Assembly: GCF_017994015.1 (NCBI RefSeq)
Contig: NZ_JAGOLP010000005.1
Location: 108,575 to 172,574, forward strand
DNA from: Ferrovibrio sp.
GTDB taxonomy: Bacteria; Pseudomonadota; Alphaproteobacteria; Ferrovibrionales; Ferrovibrionaceae
Direction of reading: 5' to 3'
DNA: 64,000 nt
Below the pieces are notes generated by a model. The model saw nothing but the letters and a program-made list of their open reading frames with translations, was not told the DNA's origin and ran no database searches. Of the stretch, positions 17,686-25,982 are shown piece by piece (the first letter of the stretch is position 1; each line of letters begins with the position of its first letter). The position numbers and the translations under genes were made by a program.

Positions 17686-18189
17686 TCAGCCAAACAAATC
17701 CGGCTGGCGCGGCGCGATCCGTTGACGCAGTGCAGCATCGCTTTCCACCTTGCCATCGGCCAGGATATGCCGCACGTCTGCACCCCGCGCGCATAAAGCC
17801 GGCGTTACCAGATGAGCGCGGTGGCAATGTGCCGGGTCACGCTCGGCACACATCATCGCCAGCGGCTGGTTTGCCGCCAAATTGAGCAGGGCGGTAATGC
17901 CGCCTTGGAAAGCGGCGGCGGCGGCAATCTTTTTATAGTCAACCCTGCCGGCGCTGTATAATGCGGCATCCTGCGGCTTGCCGCCCAGTTCACGGCCCAG
18001 CCAGTGATAACCGATTCCGGCCTCGCCCAGCCATTGCCGCAATTCGGCGCCACCATAAGCCGGCACATGCCGCGAAGCCGGCACCGAGCGCACATCCACC
18101 AGCAGGCGGATCCCGGCACCCCGCAGCAAGCCAAGGAAATCCGCCTTGCTGTGGTTGGAATGGCCGATGCTATGGATCAAAATCGACAT
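17686..18189 (-). CDS. DUF488 family protein
   Basis: 167 residues from the ATG at 18189 (MSILIHSIGHSNHSKADFL). Family landmarks are the N-terminal TIGHS-like motif, LLVDVRSVPASRHVPAY, and the C-terminal MMCAERDPAHCHRAHLV with paired Cys residues. DUF488 proteins are widespread and uncharacterised. The gene is divergent from the RND operon with 128 bases between. Confidence 0.92.
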   Translation of the reverse strand: MSILIHSIGHSNHSKADFLGLLRGAGIRLLVDVRSVPASRHVPAYGGAELRQWLGEAGIGYHWLGRELGGKPQDAALYSAGRVDYKKIAAAAAFQGGITALLNLAANQPLAMMCAERDPAHCHRAHLVTPALCARGADVRHILADGKVESDAALRQRIAPRQPDLFG

Positions 18190-18317
18190 GACGCCACGTA
18201 AGCGGTGATGGCCGTCACACGGAGGGTGCGACGCCGTACCGCGCTTGTCGCGGTAATTTGCGCATAATATACACCGTTTCCCGCGTAAAAAAGCGCTGAG
18301 CTGGAAAGTCCGCCAAG

Positions 18318-19439
18318 ATGAAGAAGTCGATTCTGTTTGGCCTTGCGCTGGTTTTGGCGCTTGGCGCCGGTGGTTATGTCTGGAAACAACGCCAGGCCGC
18401 ACCTTCCCCTGCCGCCGCCCCCACCATTGCGGCGCGGTTTGAGGGTATCGAATTCTCCCCGGCCGATCTGAGCCGGGCCGAGCGTATGGAACTGCGCCAG
18501 AGCGTGCGCCTTAGCGGCACGGTGCAGCCGCTGGAGCAGAGCAGCGTGCGCGCCGAAGTGGCGGCCCTGGTGCTGGAAGTGACCGTGCGCCGTGGCGAGA
18601 CAGTGAAGAAAGGCCAATTGCTGGCCAAGCTGGATACCCGCGATCTCGGCTCGCGCCTGCGCGAGCGCGAAAGCAATCTGGCCTCGGCGCGTTCGGCCCT
18701 GGCACTGGCGGAGAGCAACCGCAGCAAGGCACAGCAGTTGAACCTGCGTGGCGTGAAATCACAGACTGCGCTGGATGATGCCGAGAATGCCTACAATACC
18801 GCCCGCGCTAACGTGGCCGCCATCGAGCAGCAGGTGGCGATGGCGCGTAAGGCGCTCAGCGACGCTGCAATTTATGCGCCGATAGACGGCCAGGTGGCTG
18901 ACCGCACCACCAATCCGGGCGAACGTGTGCCGGTGGATGGCAAATTGTTTGTGCTTGCCGATCTGGCCACCATGGAACTGGAAGCCCTGGTGCCGGCGCG
19001 CGATGTGCCGAAATTGAAAATCGGTCAGCGCGTCGCGTTGAAGGTGGAAGGTTTCGAGGGCAGGGAATTCGCCGCCCGTATCGACCGCATCAACCCGACG
19101 GCGCAGGCCGGCTCGCGCTCGATCCTGGTTTACATCCGGCTTGCCAATCCGGAATTGACCCTGCGCGGCGGCATGTTTGCCAGCGGCGAGGCAATCCTGG
19201 CCGAAGCCCGCGAGGCGATAGCCGTGCCACGCGAGGCGATCCGGCGCGAGGCCGGCGCGGCACATGTCTATGTGCTGGAAAAAGATCATGTCGTGCGCCG
19301 CAGCGTGGAACTGGGGCTGACCGAAACCGTGCAGGGCATGGTGGAAATCCGCAGCGGCGTGGCGGCAGGCGACACCATTATCTCGGCACCGGGCCTTAAA
19401 CTGAATGATGGCTTGGCCGCCCGCATCGCCGGGAGATAA
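18318..19439 (+). CDS. RND efflux periplasmic adaptor (membrane fusion protein)
   Basis: 373 residues. An N-terminal membrane anchor or signal (KSILFGLALVLALGAGGYVW) is followed by a lipoyl half-motif (SVRAEVAALVLEVTVRRGETVKKGQLLAKLD). A helical hairpin comes next (residues 110-170) and then the second lipoyl half (IYAPIDGQVADRTTNPGERV), beta-barrel and membrane-proximal domains. It links the inner-membrane pump encoded 4 bases downstream to an outer-membrane channel. No TolC gene lies in the window. Confidence 0.96.
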   Translation: MKKSILFGLALVLALGAGGYVWKQRQAAPSPAAAPTIAARFEGIEFSPADLSRAERMELRQSVRLSGTVQPLEQSSVRAEVAALVLEVTVRRGETVKKGQLLAKLDTRDLGSRLRERESNLASARSALALAESNRSKAQQLNLRGVKSQTALDDAENAYNTARANVAAIEQQVAMARKALSDAAIYAPIDGQVADRTTNPGERVPVDGKLFVLADLATMELEALVPARDVPKLKIGQRVALKVEGFEGREFAARIDRINPTAQAGSRSILVYIRLANPELTLRGGMFASGEAILAEAREAIAVPREAIRREAGAAHVYVLEKDHVVRRSVELGLTETVQGMVEIRSGVAAGDTIISAPGLKLNDGLAARIAGR

Positions 19440-19443
19440 TGTC

Positions 19444-22400
19444 ATGTGGCTCACCCGCGTCAGCATCAAAAATCCGGTCTTTGCCAGCATGATGATGCTG
19501 TCGCTGCTGGTGGTGGGCCTGTTTGCCTATGCCAAGCTTGGCGTGGACCAGTTTCCCGATGTGGAATTCCCCATCGTGCTGGTGAATACCAGCTATCCCG
19601 GCGCCACGCCGGAATCGGTGGAAAGTGAAGTGACACGCCCCATTGAAGAGGCCGTCAATACGATCAATGGGCTGCGGGCGCTGACGTCGCGCTCATTAGA
19701 AGGCCGCTCCAGCGTGGTGATCGAGTTCGAGCTGACCGTGGACCCGGTGCGCGCAGTGCAGGATGTGCGCGAGAAGGTGGCGCTGGTAACTCCGCAATTC
19801 CGCCGTGAGATCAACGATCCGGAAATCAGCCGCTTCAGCCCGGATAACCAGCCGATTGCCTCCATCGCGGTGCGCTCCGACCGCCGCAGCTTGCGCGAGT
19901 TGACTACGCTTGCCGACCAAGTGGTGCTGAAACGCTTGCAGATCGCGCGCGGTGTTGGCCAAGCCTATATCGTCGGCGGCGTGAAGCGGCGCATCAATGT
20001 GCTGCCCGATCCCGAGAAGATGCTGGCCCAGGGCATCGGCATGGATCAGTTGATCAATGTGCTGAAAGCCGAGAACCAGCAATTGCCGGTTGGCACACTG
20101 ACCCGGGCGCAGCAGGAATTTGTGGTGCAGATCGAAGGCCGCGTGCAGGACCCGGCAAAATTCGCTGATCTGATCATCGCCCGGCGCGGCGGTGCCCCGG
20201 TAACGCTGGGTGACATCGCCACCATCGAGGATGGCGAGGAAGACGATACATCGGTGGCCCTGCTGAATGGCGAGCGCATTCTGGCGGTTGATTTCCTGAA
20301 AGTGCAAGGCGCCAACACCATTGAGGTGATCGACAATCTGCGCGTGCTGGTGAAGGATCTGGAAGCCAACCTGCCGCCGGATGTGAAGCTGGAATTTGTC
20401 AAGGACACTTCACGCGGCATTCGCGTCTCCGTGGATGGTGTGCGCCGCACCTTGATCGAGGGCGGCATCCTCACCGTGGTGATCGTGTTCCTGTTCCTCA
20501 ATTCCTGGCGCAGCACCATTATCACCGGCCTGACCCTGCCGATTGCCGTGATCGGCACACTGGCAGCGGTTTATGCCGCCGGCTTCACGCTGAACAAACT
20601 GACATTGATGGCGCTGTCGCTCGCCGTTGGCATCCTGATCGACGACGCCATTGTGGTGCGCGAGAATATCACGCGCCATGTGGCGATGGGCAAATCGCAT
20701 CGCCGCGCCGCACTGGAAGGCACCGAGGAGATTGGCCTTGCGGTGCTGGCCACCACCCTTTCCATCGTGGCGGTGTTTCTGCCCGTGGCCTTCATGGGCG
20801 GGATTATCGGGCGTTTCTTTTTGCAATTCGGCATCACCGTTGTGGTAGCAGTTCTGATCTCGCTGTTTGTCAGCTTCACGCTTGATCCGATGCTGTCCAG
20901 CGTGTGGCACGATCCGGATTCGATGCCCAATGCCAAACGCGGCCCATTAGGCCGGCTGATCGGCCTGGTGGATAAGGGTATGGAAAAACTCGGCCGGGTG
21001 TATCGCCGGCTGCTCGGCTGGGGCCTGCGCTGGCGCTGGCTGGTGTTGCTAGTGGCTTTGGCCAGCTTTATTGGCTCGTTCAGCTTGGCCAAGCGCATTG
21101 GCACCGAATTTGTACCGGATGCCGACTTGTCGGAAATCCTGGTGGAAGTGACCGTGCTGCCCGGTGCCTCACTGGATTACACCGAAGCCAAGCTGCGCCA
21201 GGCCCAGGATGCGCTGAAGGAATTCCCCGAAGTGCGCTACACCTATGCCACCATGAATGCCGGCCTGCTGGCGCGCAAAAATGTTGGCACCATCTATGTG
21301 CGCTTTGCTGATTTGAAGGACCGCACCCGCACGCCGAACGAACTGGCGCAGCCGATGCGTGAACGGCTGTGGCGCATTGCCGGCATCGACAATATCAATA
21401 TCGGCCTGCCCAATATCGGCGGCGGCCTGAACAAGACCATTGTGATCAGCTTGCAGGGCCGCGATATCGGCGAGCTTGATCGCCTGTCACGCGAAGCCAT
21501 AGCGCTGATCAAGGATGTGCCCGGCGTAGTCGATCTGGAATCGAGCCTGAAAGCCAACAAGCCAACCGTGGCCTTGACGCTGGATCGCCAACTTGCCTCT
21601 GATCTGGGCGTGGGCGTGAATCAGATTGCCGCCACCTTGCGGCCGTTGCTGGCCGGCGATGAGGCTGGCACCTGGAAGGCGCCGGATGATGAGGATTACG
21701 ACGTCTTTGTGCGCCTGCCGCGCGCTGACCGTTCCGGCCTGCCCGATCTGGACCGGCTTTACGTTGCCTCCAGCCAGAACAACGCTGATGGCAGCCCAAA
21801 AATGGTGTCGCTGGCCCAGGTGGCGGAAATTGCCGCTGCTGCCGGCTCAACCCAGATCAACCGGCGCGACCTCAATCGCGAAGTGCAGCTTTCGGCCTCG
21901 TCCTTCGGCCGGCCAGTGGGCGAAGTGAGCCGCGAAATCCAGGCCAAGCTGAACAGCCTGAAGCTGCCGCCGGGCTATCGCTTCTGGTTTGGCGGCCAAT
22001 CCAAGGATATGGTCGAAAGCGCCGGCTATGCCGCCGCCGCCTTGGCCCTGGCGGTGATCTTCATCTACCTGATCCTGGCCTCGCAATTCGCCAGTTTCCT
22101 GCAACCCTTTGCCATCATGAGTTCGCTGCCGCTATCGCTGATCGGCGTGGTGCTTGGGCTTTATGCCTGGGGTTCCACTTTCAACATCTTCTCGATCATC
22201 GGCTTTATCATGCTGATGGGTCTGGTGACCAAAAACGCCATTCTGCTGATCGACTTTGCCAATCAGATGCGGCGCGAAGGCATGAGCCGCCACAACGCCT
22301 TGCTGGAAGCCGGCGAAATCCGCCTACGCCCCATCGTGATGACCACCTTGGCGATGATTTTCGGCATGATTCCGCTGGCGCTGGCGCTGGGCGAAGGCGC

Positions 22401-22584
22401 CAAACAAAGCTCGGCCATGGCCCATGCCGTGATCGGCGGCCTGATCAGCTCCACGCTGCTCACGCTGTTGGTGGTGCCGGTGATCTACACCTATCTGGAT
22501 GATTTCGGCAGCTTTGTGAAACGCCTGCTGCCCAAGGCGCCGGATATTGAAGGTCATGCTGCAGAGAAACAGCCGGCCGAATAA
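19444..22584 (+). CDS. RND efflux transporter permease (HAE-1-like/AcrB superfamily)
   Basis: 1046 residues from the ATG at 19444, four bases after the adaptor stop. The first transmembrane helix follows MWLTRVSIKNPVFASMM. TM4 has the proton-relay pair in LAVGILIDDAIVVREN. The order TM, two large periplasmic loops and TM7-12, with RRDLNREVQL in loop 2, matches AcrB-type pumps. Substrate range cannot be read from sequence. A strong terminator follows the stop. Confidence 0.97.
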   Translation: MWLTRVSIKNPVFASMMMLSLLVVGLFAYAKLGVDQFPDVEFPIVLVNTSYPGATPESVESEVTRPIEEAVNTINGLRALTSRSLEGRSSVVIEFELTVDPVRAVQDVREKVALVTPQFRREINDPEISRFSPDNQPIASIAVRSDRRSLRELTTLADQVVLKRLQIARGVGQAYIVGGVKRRINVLPDPEKMLAQGIGMDQLINVLKAENQQLPVGTLTRAQQEFVVQIEGRVQDPAKFADLIIARRGGAPVTLGDIATIEDGEEDDTSVALLNGERILAVDFLKVQGANTIEVIDNLRVLVKDLEANLPPDVKLEFVKDTSRGIRVSVDGVRRTLIEGGILTVVIVFLFLNSWRSTIITGLTLPIAVIGTLAAVYAAGFTLNKLTLMALSLAVGILIDDAIVVRENITRHVAMGKSHRRAALEGTEEIGLAVLATTLSIVAVFLPVAFMGGIIGRFFLQFGITVVVAVLISLFVSFTLDPMLSSVWHDPDSMPNAKRGPLGRLIGLVDKGMEKLGRVYRRLLGWGLRWRWLVLLVALASFIGSFSLAKRIGTEFVPDADLSEILVEVTVLPGASLDYTEAKLRQAQDALKEFPEVRYTYATMNAGLLARKNVGTIYVRFADLKDRTRTPNELAQPMRERLWRIAGIDNINIGLPNIGGGLNKTIVISLQGRDIGELDRLSREAIALIKDVPGVVDLESSLKANKPTVALTLDRQLASDLGVGVNQIAATLRPLLAGDEAGTWKAPDDEDYDVFVRLPRADRSGLPDLDRLYVASSQNNADGSPKMVSLAQVAEIAAAAGSTQINRRDLNREVQLSASSFGRPVGEVSREIQAKLNSLKLPPGYRFWFGGQSKDMVESAGYAAAALALAVIFIYLILASQFASFLQPFAIMSSLPLSLIGVVLGLYAWGSTFNIFSIIGFIMLMGLVTKNAILLIDFANQMRREGMSRHNALLEAGEIRLRPIVMTTLAMIFGMIPLALALGEGAKQSSAMAHAVIGGLISSTLLTLLVVPVIYTYLDDFGSFVKRLLPKAPDIEGHAAEKQPAE

Positions 22585-22588
22585 GCCT

Positions 22589-22625
22589 TAGGGTGCGGAC
22601 CCATTATTAGCGGGTCCGCACCCTA
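22589..22625. terminator. Bidirectional terminator between the RND pump and the 22623 gene
   Basis: A perfect 14-bp inverted repeat (22589-22602 with 22612-22625) closes a 9-base loop, ATTATTAGC. The right arm includes the stop codon of the minus-strand gene. It separates convergent genes and needs no long U tract on either side to act as a roadblock; efficiency is not known. Confidence 0.75.
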
Positions 22626-23645
22626 GTAGCTGCGGTCGACGCCGCTGCGCGCCTGCTGCGCCTTCATGTCCATGTATTTCTGGTAGGCCGCATTGGCGCG
22701 TTCGGCAAAATCGGCCGGCACCTGCGGGATGCTCGGCATCTGCGCCGGCAAGGCGGCATTGGGGTTTGCCGCCGCATTGGCTGCGGTGCCGGCATAGGCG
22801 GTGCCACGGGTGACACCAAATTTCTGCGACACGCTGTTGGCCGTTACCGGCTGAGCGCCGACACTGCGCTGCACCACGCCGCCCTGCTGGGTATTGGCGG
22901 GAAACCATTTACGCTCATCCAGGGCTGCATTCTGGGCCGCATTCTGCGCCGTGCTTTGCGCCACATTCTGAATCGACGCCGGCTGCTGCGCCGGCACTTG
23001 CTGTGCTGCTGCCTGTTTCGCCGGCATCGATTGAGTGGGCGCCCAGGCGCGATCTGTCAGGGCGGACAATGCCCCCAGCGGGGTGGTTTGCGGCATCTCA
23101 CTATCGGCCAATTCTATGGCCTTCACCGCGACCGGCATTTTCTGTGCCGGGTTTTCTACCAGCGCATTCTGCGCATCAGCGGCAGGCGGTGCATTCTGCG
23201 CCAGGCCTACCGAAGCATCTCGCCCCATGCCGTCGTCAATGCCGACGGCAGCCAGGGCATGGCTGCCAATATCCTTGCCGGTCTCTTCATCCACGATGCC
23301 GTTGATGATCGAGGCCACCAGGCCAATCGGGCCGCCAAACAAAGCGCCACCGATGATACGCGATCCATTCTCGATCGTGTCGCCGGTAACTGCCCGGTAG
23401 ATGCTGTTGACCACCGGGATATGCTGTAGCGGATTAACGATGTCGAGAAAGGCGGAAAAACTGAAGCCTTCCGGGCCGAACAGGCCACGATGCGGTTTCT
23501 CCGCACCCGACGCATTCTGCGTCGCGCTGATTTCAGACTGGGCCGCTTCCGACTTGGAGGAACCTGCCGCACGCTTCGCTGCATTCTGCAGCGGCGATAC
23601 GCCGAGCGTCATGTTCTCCGAACTGTCAATGAAGGCGGCAACCAT
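22623..23645 (-). CDS. Conserved hypothetical protein with Gly-rich hydrophobic segment and Ala/Gln tail
   Basis: 340 residues, not recognised by name. Residues 1-50 are polar. Residues 60-135 form the best-ordered part (FLDIVNPLQHIPVVNSIYRA, then GGALFGGPIGLVASIINGIV), amphipathic or glycine-zipper-like, and could touch a membrane. Residues 140-270 are Ala/Gln/Pro/Asn-rich, with repeated AQNAAQ units, and look disordered. No signal peptide is seen. The C terminus has a short helix (FAERANAAYQKYMDMKAQQA). A sigma-54-like promoter lies 27-45 bases upstream, which suggests nitrogen or flagellar-type control. Confidence 0.85.
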   Translation of the reverse strand: MVAAFIDSSENMTLGVSPLQNAAKRAAGSSKSEAAQSEISATQNASGAEKPHRGLFGPEGFSFSAFLDIVNPLQHIPVVNSIYRAVTGDTIENGSRIIGGALFGGPIGLVASIINGIVDEETGKDIGSHALAAVGIDDGMGRDASVGLAQNAPPAADAQNALVENPAQKMPVAVKAIELADSEMPQTTPLGALSALTDRAWAPTQSMPAKQAAAQQVPAQQPASIQNVAQSTAQNAAQNAALDERKWFPANTQQGGVVQRSVGAQPVTANSVSQKFGVTRGTAYAGTAANAAANPNAALPAQMPSIPQVPADFAERANAAYQKYMDMKAQQARSGVDRSY

Positions 23646-23671
23646 GGTTTTTCCCTCTCTCGCCGCTTATT

Positions 23672-23690
23672 AAAGCAAGCCCGATGCCAA
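23672..23690 (-). promoter_or_regulatory. Sigma-54-like promoter of the 22623-23645 gene
   Basis: On the minus strand TTGGCATCGGGCTTGCTTT has GG and GC exactly 10 bases apart, with TTGGCA at -24 and TTGCT at -12, close to the RpoN consensus. It would start transcription near 23663, about 18 bases before the ATG. No matching enhancer site was identified by eye. Confidence 0.6.
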
Positions 23691-23786
23691 GTCGGCATAG
23701 CCTTATAAATCAGTGAGTTAAGGGGGGTTTTCGTGCGTACGCGGCAATTTCTGCCGGGTGGAGGGGCCGGTCTTGCCGAGCCCGCC

Positions 23787-24908
23787 TCAGAGATAATGCC
23801 CTGAGCGCTTCTTCTTGGTGGCCAGATAGGCTTCGTTATGGCTGTTGGCGGGGAATTTGTGCGGCACCCGCTCGGCCACGATAACACCGGCATCGGTCAG
23901 GCCGCTGACCTTTTCCGGGTTGTTGGTGAGCAGCCGCACGGCGGAAAAGCCGAGCAATTCCAGCATCCGCGCCGCCGGGCGGAACCAGCGTTCATCGGCG
24001 GCATAGCCGATGCGCAGATTGGCTTCCACGGTATCGAAGCCCTGATCCTGCAACTGATAGGCGCGCAGCTTGTTCACCAGGCCGATGCCACGGCCTTCCT
24101 GCGCCATATAAAGCAGCACACCACCGCCGGCCTCGCGGATGGTGCGCACCGCGCCGCGTAGCTGTTCGCCGCAATCGCAGCGCAGGCTGCCCAGCAGGTC
24201 GCCGGTGAAACATTCCGAATGCAGCCGCGCCAGCACCGGCTGCGCCGGATCGGGCTGGCCGATCACCAGGGCAAAATGCTCCGGCCCGCCATCGGCGGCG
24301 CGGAAGGCGTAAAGCCGTGCATCCTCGGCATCGGCCACCGGCAGGCGGGCCTGACTCACCTGCACCAGGCTTTCGGCGGCGGCCTCGTCATAGGCCGCGA
24401 TGGCTGCAGCCGGCACAGCCGTCAGCAAGGGCGGCAGAACCGCGCCGGCAGGCAGCGGGATATAGAGTGCCGCCGGCAGCAGATAGGCAATCTTGGCCAG
24501 CTTGATCGCCAGGGCCGCACCAGCCGGCGCAGCGCCCAGGCGGCGCTGATAAGGCCCGCGCAACGGCGCTGCCAGATCGCGGCTGGCATCGGCCAGATCG
24601 CGGATCAGCGCGGCGCGCTCGGGCGGCGCCACCGGCAGTTCGGCCAGGGGCAGCAGGATCGTGTCATAGCCGGTCGGCATGATATGCAGCACGGCGGCGC
24701 GCTGGGCGGTCAGCGCCAGGGCGGCTTCCGGCTTGTCACCAGCCAGCCCCAAGGCCAGGGCCAATGCCGTTTCGCTGAGTGTCTCTGCCGCGCAGATCAG
24801 GGCGCTGCCGCCAGCCTCAAGTTGCAACAGCACGGCTCGGCCGCGGCGCATCTCATGCGCGGCGCGGTCTACCTGCAAGGCAACGGTTTCAGCATCCAAT
24901 GGCGACAT
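23787..24908 (-). CDS. ribA: GTP cyclohydrolase II with N-terminal extension
   Basis: 373 residues from the ATG at 24908. The C-terminal 200 residues are GCH II: the zinc cysteines in CFTGDLLGSLRCDCGEQL, MAQEGRGIGLVNKLRAYQLQ, and LLTNNPEKVSGL. The enzyme opens the GTP ring in the first step of riboflavin synthesis. The N-terminal 160 residues resemble a RibB-like domain in position, but the usual DHBP synthase acidic and His motifs are not evident, so RibB activity is doubtful. It is divergent from the esterase gene; about 140 non-coding bases follow. Confidence 0.93.
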   Translation of the reverse strand: MSPLDAETVALQVDRAAHEMRRGRAVLLQLEAGGSALICAAETLSETALALALGLAGDKPEAALALTAQRAAVLHIMPTGYDTILLPLAELPVAPPERAALIRDLADASRDLAAPLRGPYQRRLGAAPAGAALAIKLAKIAYLLPAALYIPLPAGAVLPPLLTAVPAAAIAAYDEAAAESLVQVSQARLPVADAEDARLYAFRAADGGPEHFALVIGQPDPAQPVLARLHSECFTGDLLGSLRCDCGEQLRGAVRTIREAGGGVLLYMAQEGRGIGLVNKLRAYQLQDQGFDTVEANLRIGYAADERWFRPAARMLELLGFSAVRLLTNNPEKVSGLTDAGVIVAERVPHKFPANSHNEAYLATKKKRSGHYL

Positions 24909-25009
24909 CGCCCAACCCTTTACGCCCGCCGGCCCGCTGCCGCAAGTCATACCGCCTCGGGCTGATTTGTCGCATGGCTGTAGCAGGATCAAGGCATAAT
25001 AATCTCAAT

Positions 25010-25936
25010 ATGATGACCAGCACGCGCCCCAGCCTGCAAGCCCGCCTGATTGCCCGCGCCCTGCGCCGCCTGATCAAGCCACGCCAGTTTGGTCCCGATG
25101 ATGTGCCGCTGCTGCGCGGCCTGATGCAGATGCTGGCGCGCACCGGCCTGCCGGGCGGCATGCGGGCGGAAAAACCACGCGATACCGCCTGGCAGGCGGC
25201 CGGTTTGCATGGCGAATGGCTGGTGCCGCAATATGCCCGGCGCGGCCGCGCCCTGCTCTATCTGCATGGCGGCGGCTTCATCTGCGGCGCCGCCCGCACC
25301 CATCGCCCGATCACCACCCGGCTGGCGCAGAAACTGGCCGTGCCGGTGCTGGCGCTGGATTACCGGCTGGCGCCGGAGCATCCCTATCCGGCCGCGCTGG
25401 AAGATGCCCTGGCCGCCTGGCATTGGCTGACCGGGCCGGCCGGCTACCGGCCAGACCGGCTGTGGCTGGCCGGCGATTCCGCCGGTGGCGGCTTGGCCCT
25501 CAGCCTGATGCTGGCCTTGCGCGACAAGGGCTTGGCCCAACCAGCCGGCGCGGCGCTGTTTTCCCCCTGGACCGACCTGAGCATGAACGGCGCCAGCCAT
25601 ACCGAAAATGCCGAACATTGCGCCTGGTTCAATCCGGGCCATCTGGCTTTCGCGGCGCAGCTTTATGCCGGGGCCGCCGACCGGCATGATGCGCTGGTAT
25701 CGCCGCGCTTTGCCAAGCTGGCCGGCCTGGCTCCGCTTTTCCTGCATGCCAGCGACAGCGAGATGATGCGCGATGACAGCACAGCCCTGGCCAGCACAGC
25801 GGATTTCCCGCCCGGCGGCGCCCTCACCCTTTGGCATGGCCTGCCGCATGCCTGGCCGAATTTCGCCGGCCTGATGCCGGAAGCGGATCACTGCCTGGAA
25901 CTTGCCGCCGAGCAATTGAGCCTCTTGCGGCCTTGA
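25010..25936 (+). CDS. Alpha/beta hydrolase, HSL-type esterase (family IV)
   Basis: About 308 residues from the ATG at 25010 or the adjacent one at 25013; the frame is open upstream over ribA antisense. The oxyanion motif HGGGF and the nucleophile elbow GDSAGG are diagnostic of the hormone-sensitive-lipase family, with DYRLAPEHPYPAALED between them. Later HASDSEMMRDDS supplies the Asp and LPHAWP the His of the triad. Likely substrates are short acyl esters. Confidence 0.94.
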   Translation: MMTSTRPSLQARLIARALRRLIKPRQFGPDDVPLLRGLMQMLARTGLPGGMRAEKPRDTAWQAAGLHGEWLVPQYARRGRALLYLHGGGFICGAARTHRPITTRLAQKLAVPVLALDYRLAPEHPYPAALEDALAAWHWLTGPAGYRPDRLWLAGDSAGGGLALSLMLALRDKGLAQPAGAALFSPWTDLSMNGASHTENAEHCAWFNPGHLAFAAQLYAGAADRHDALVSPRFAKLAGLAPLFLHASDSEMMRDDSTALASTADFPPGGALTLWHGLPHAWPNFAGLMPEADHCLELAAEQLSLLRP

Positions 25937-25982
25937 GAAGCGGCGCCGCCCGGCGCACACTTGGCCGCAGGGGGGATTCGTC

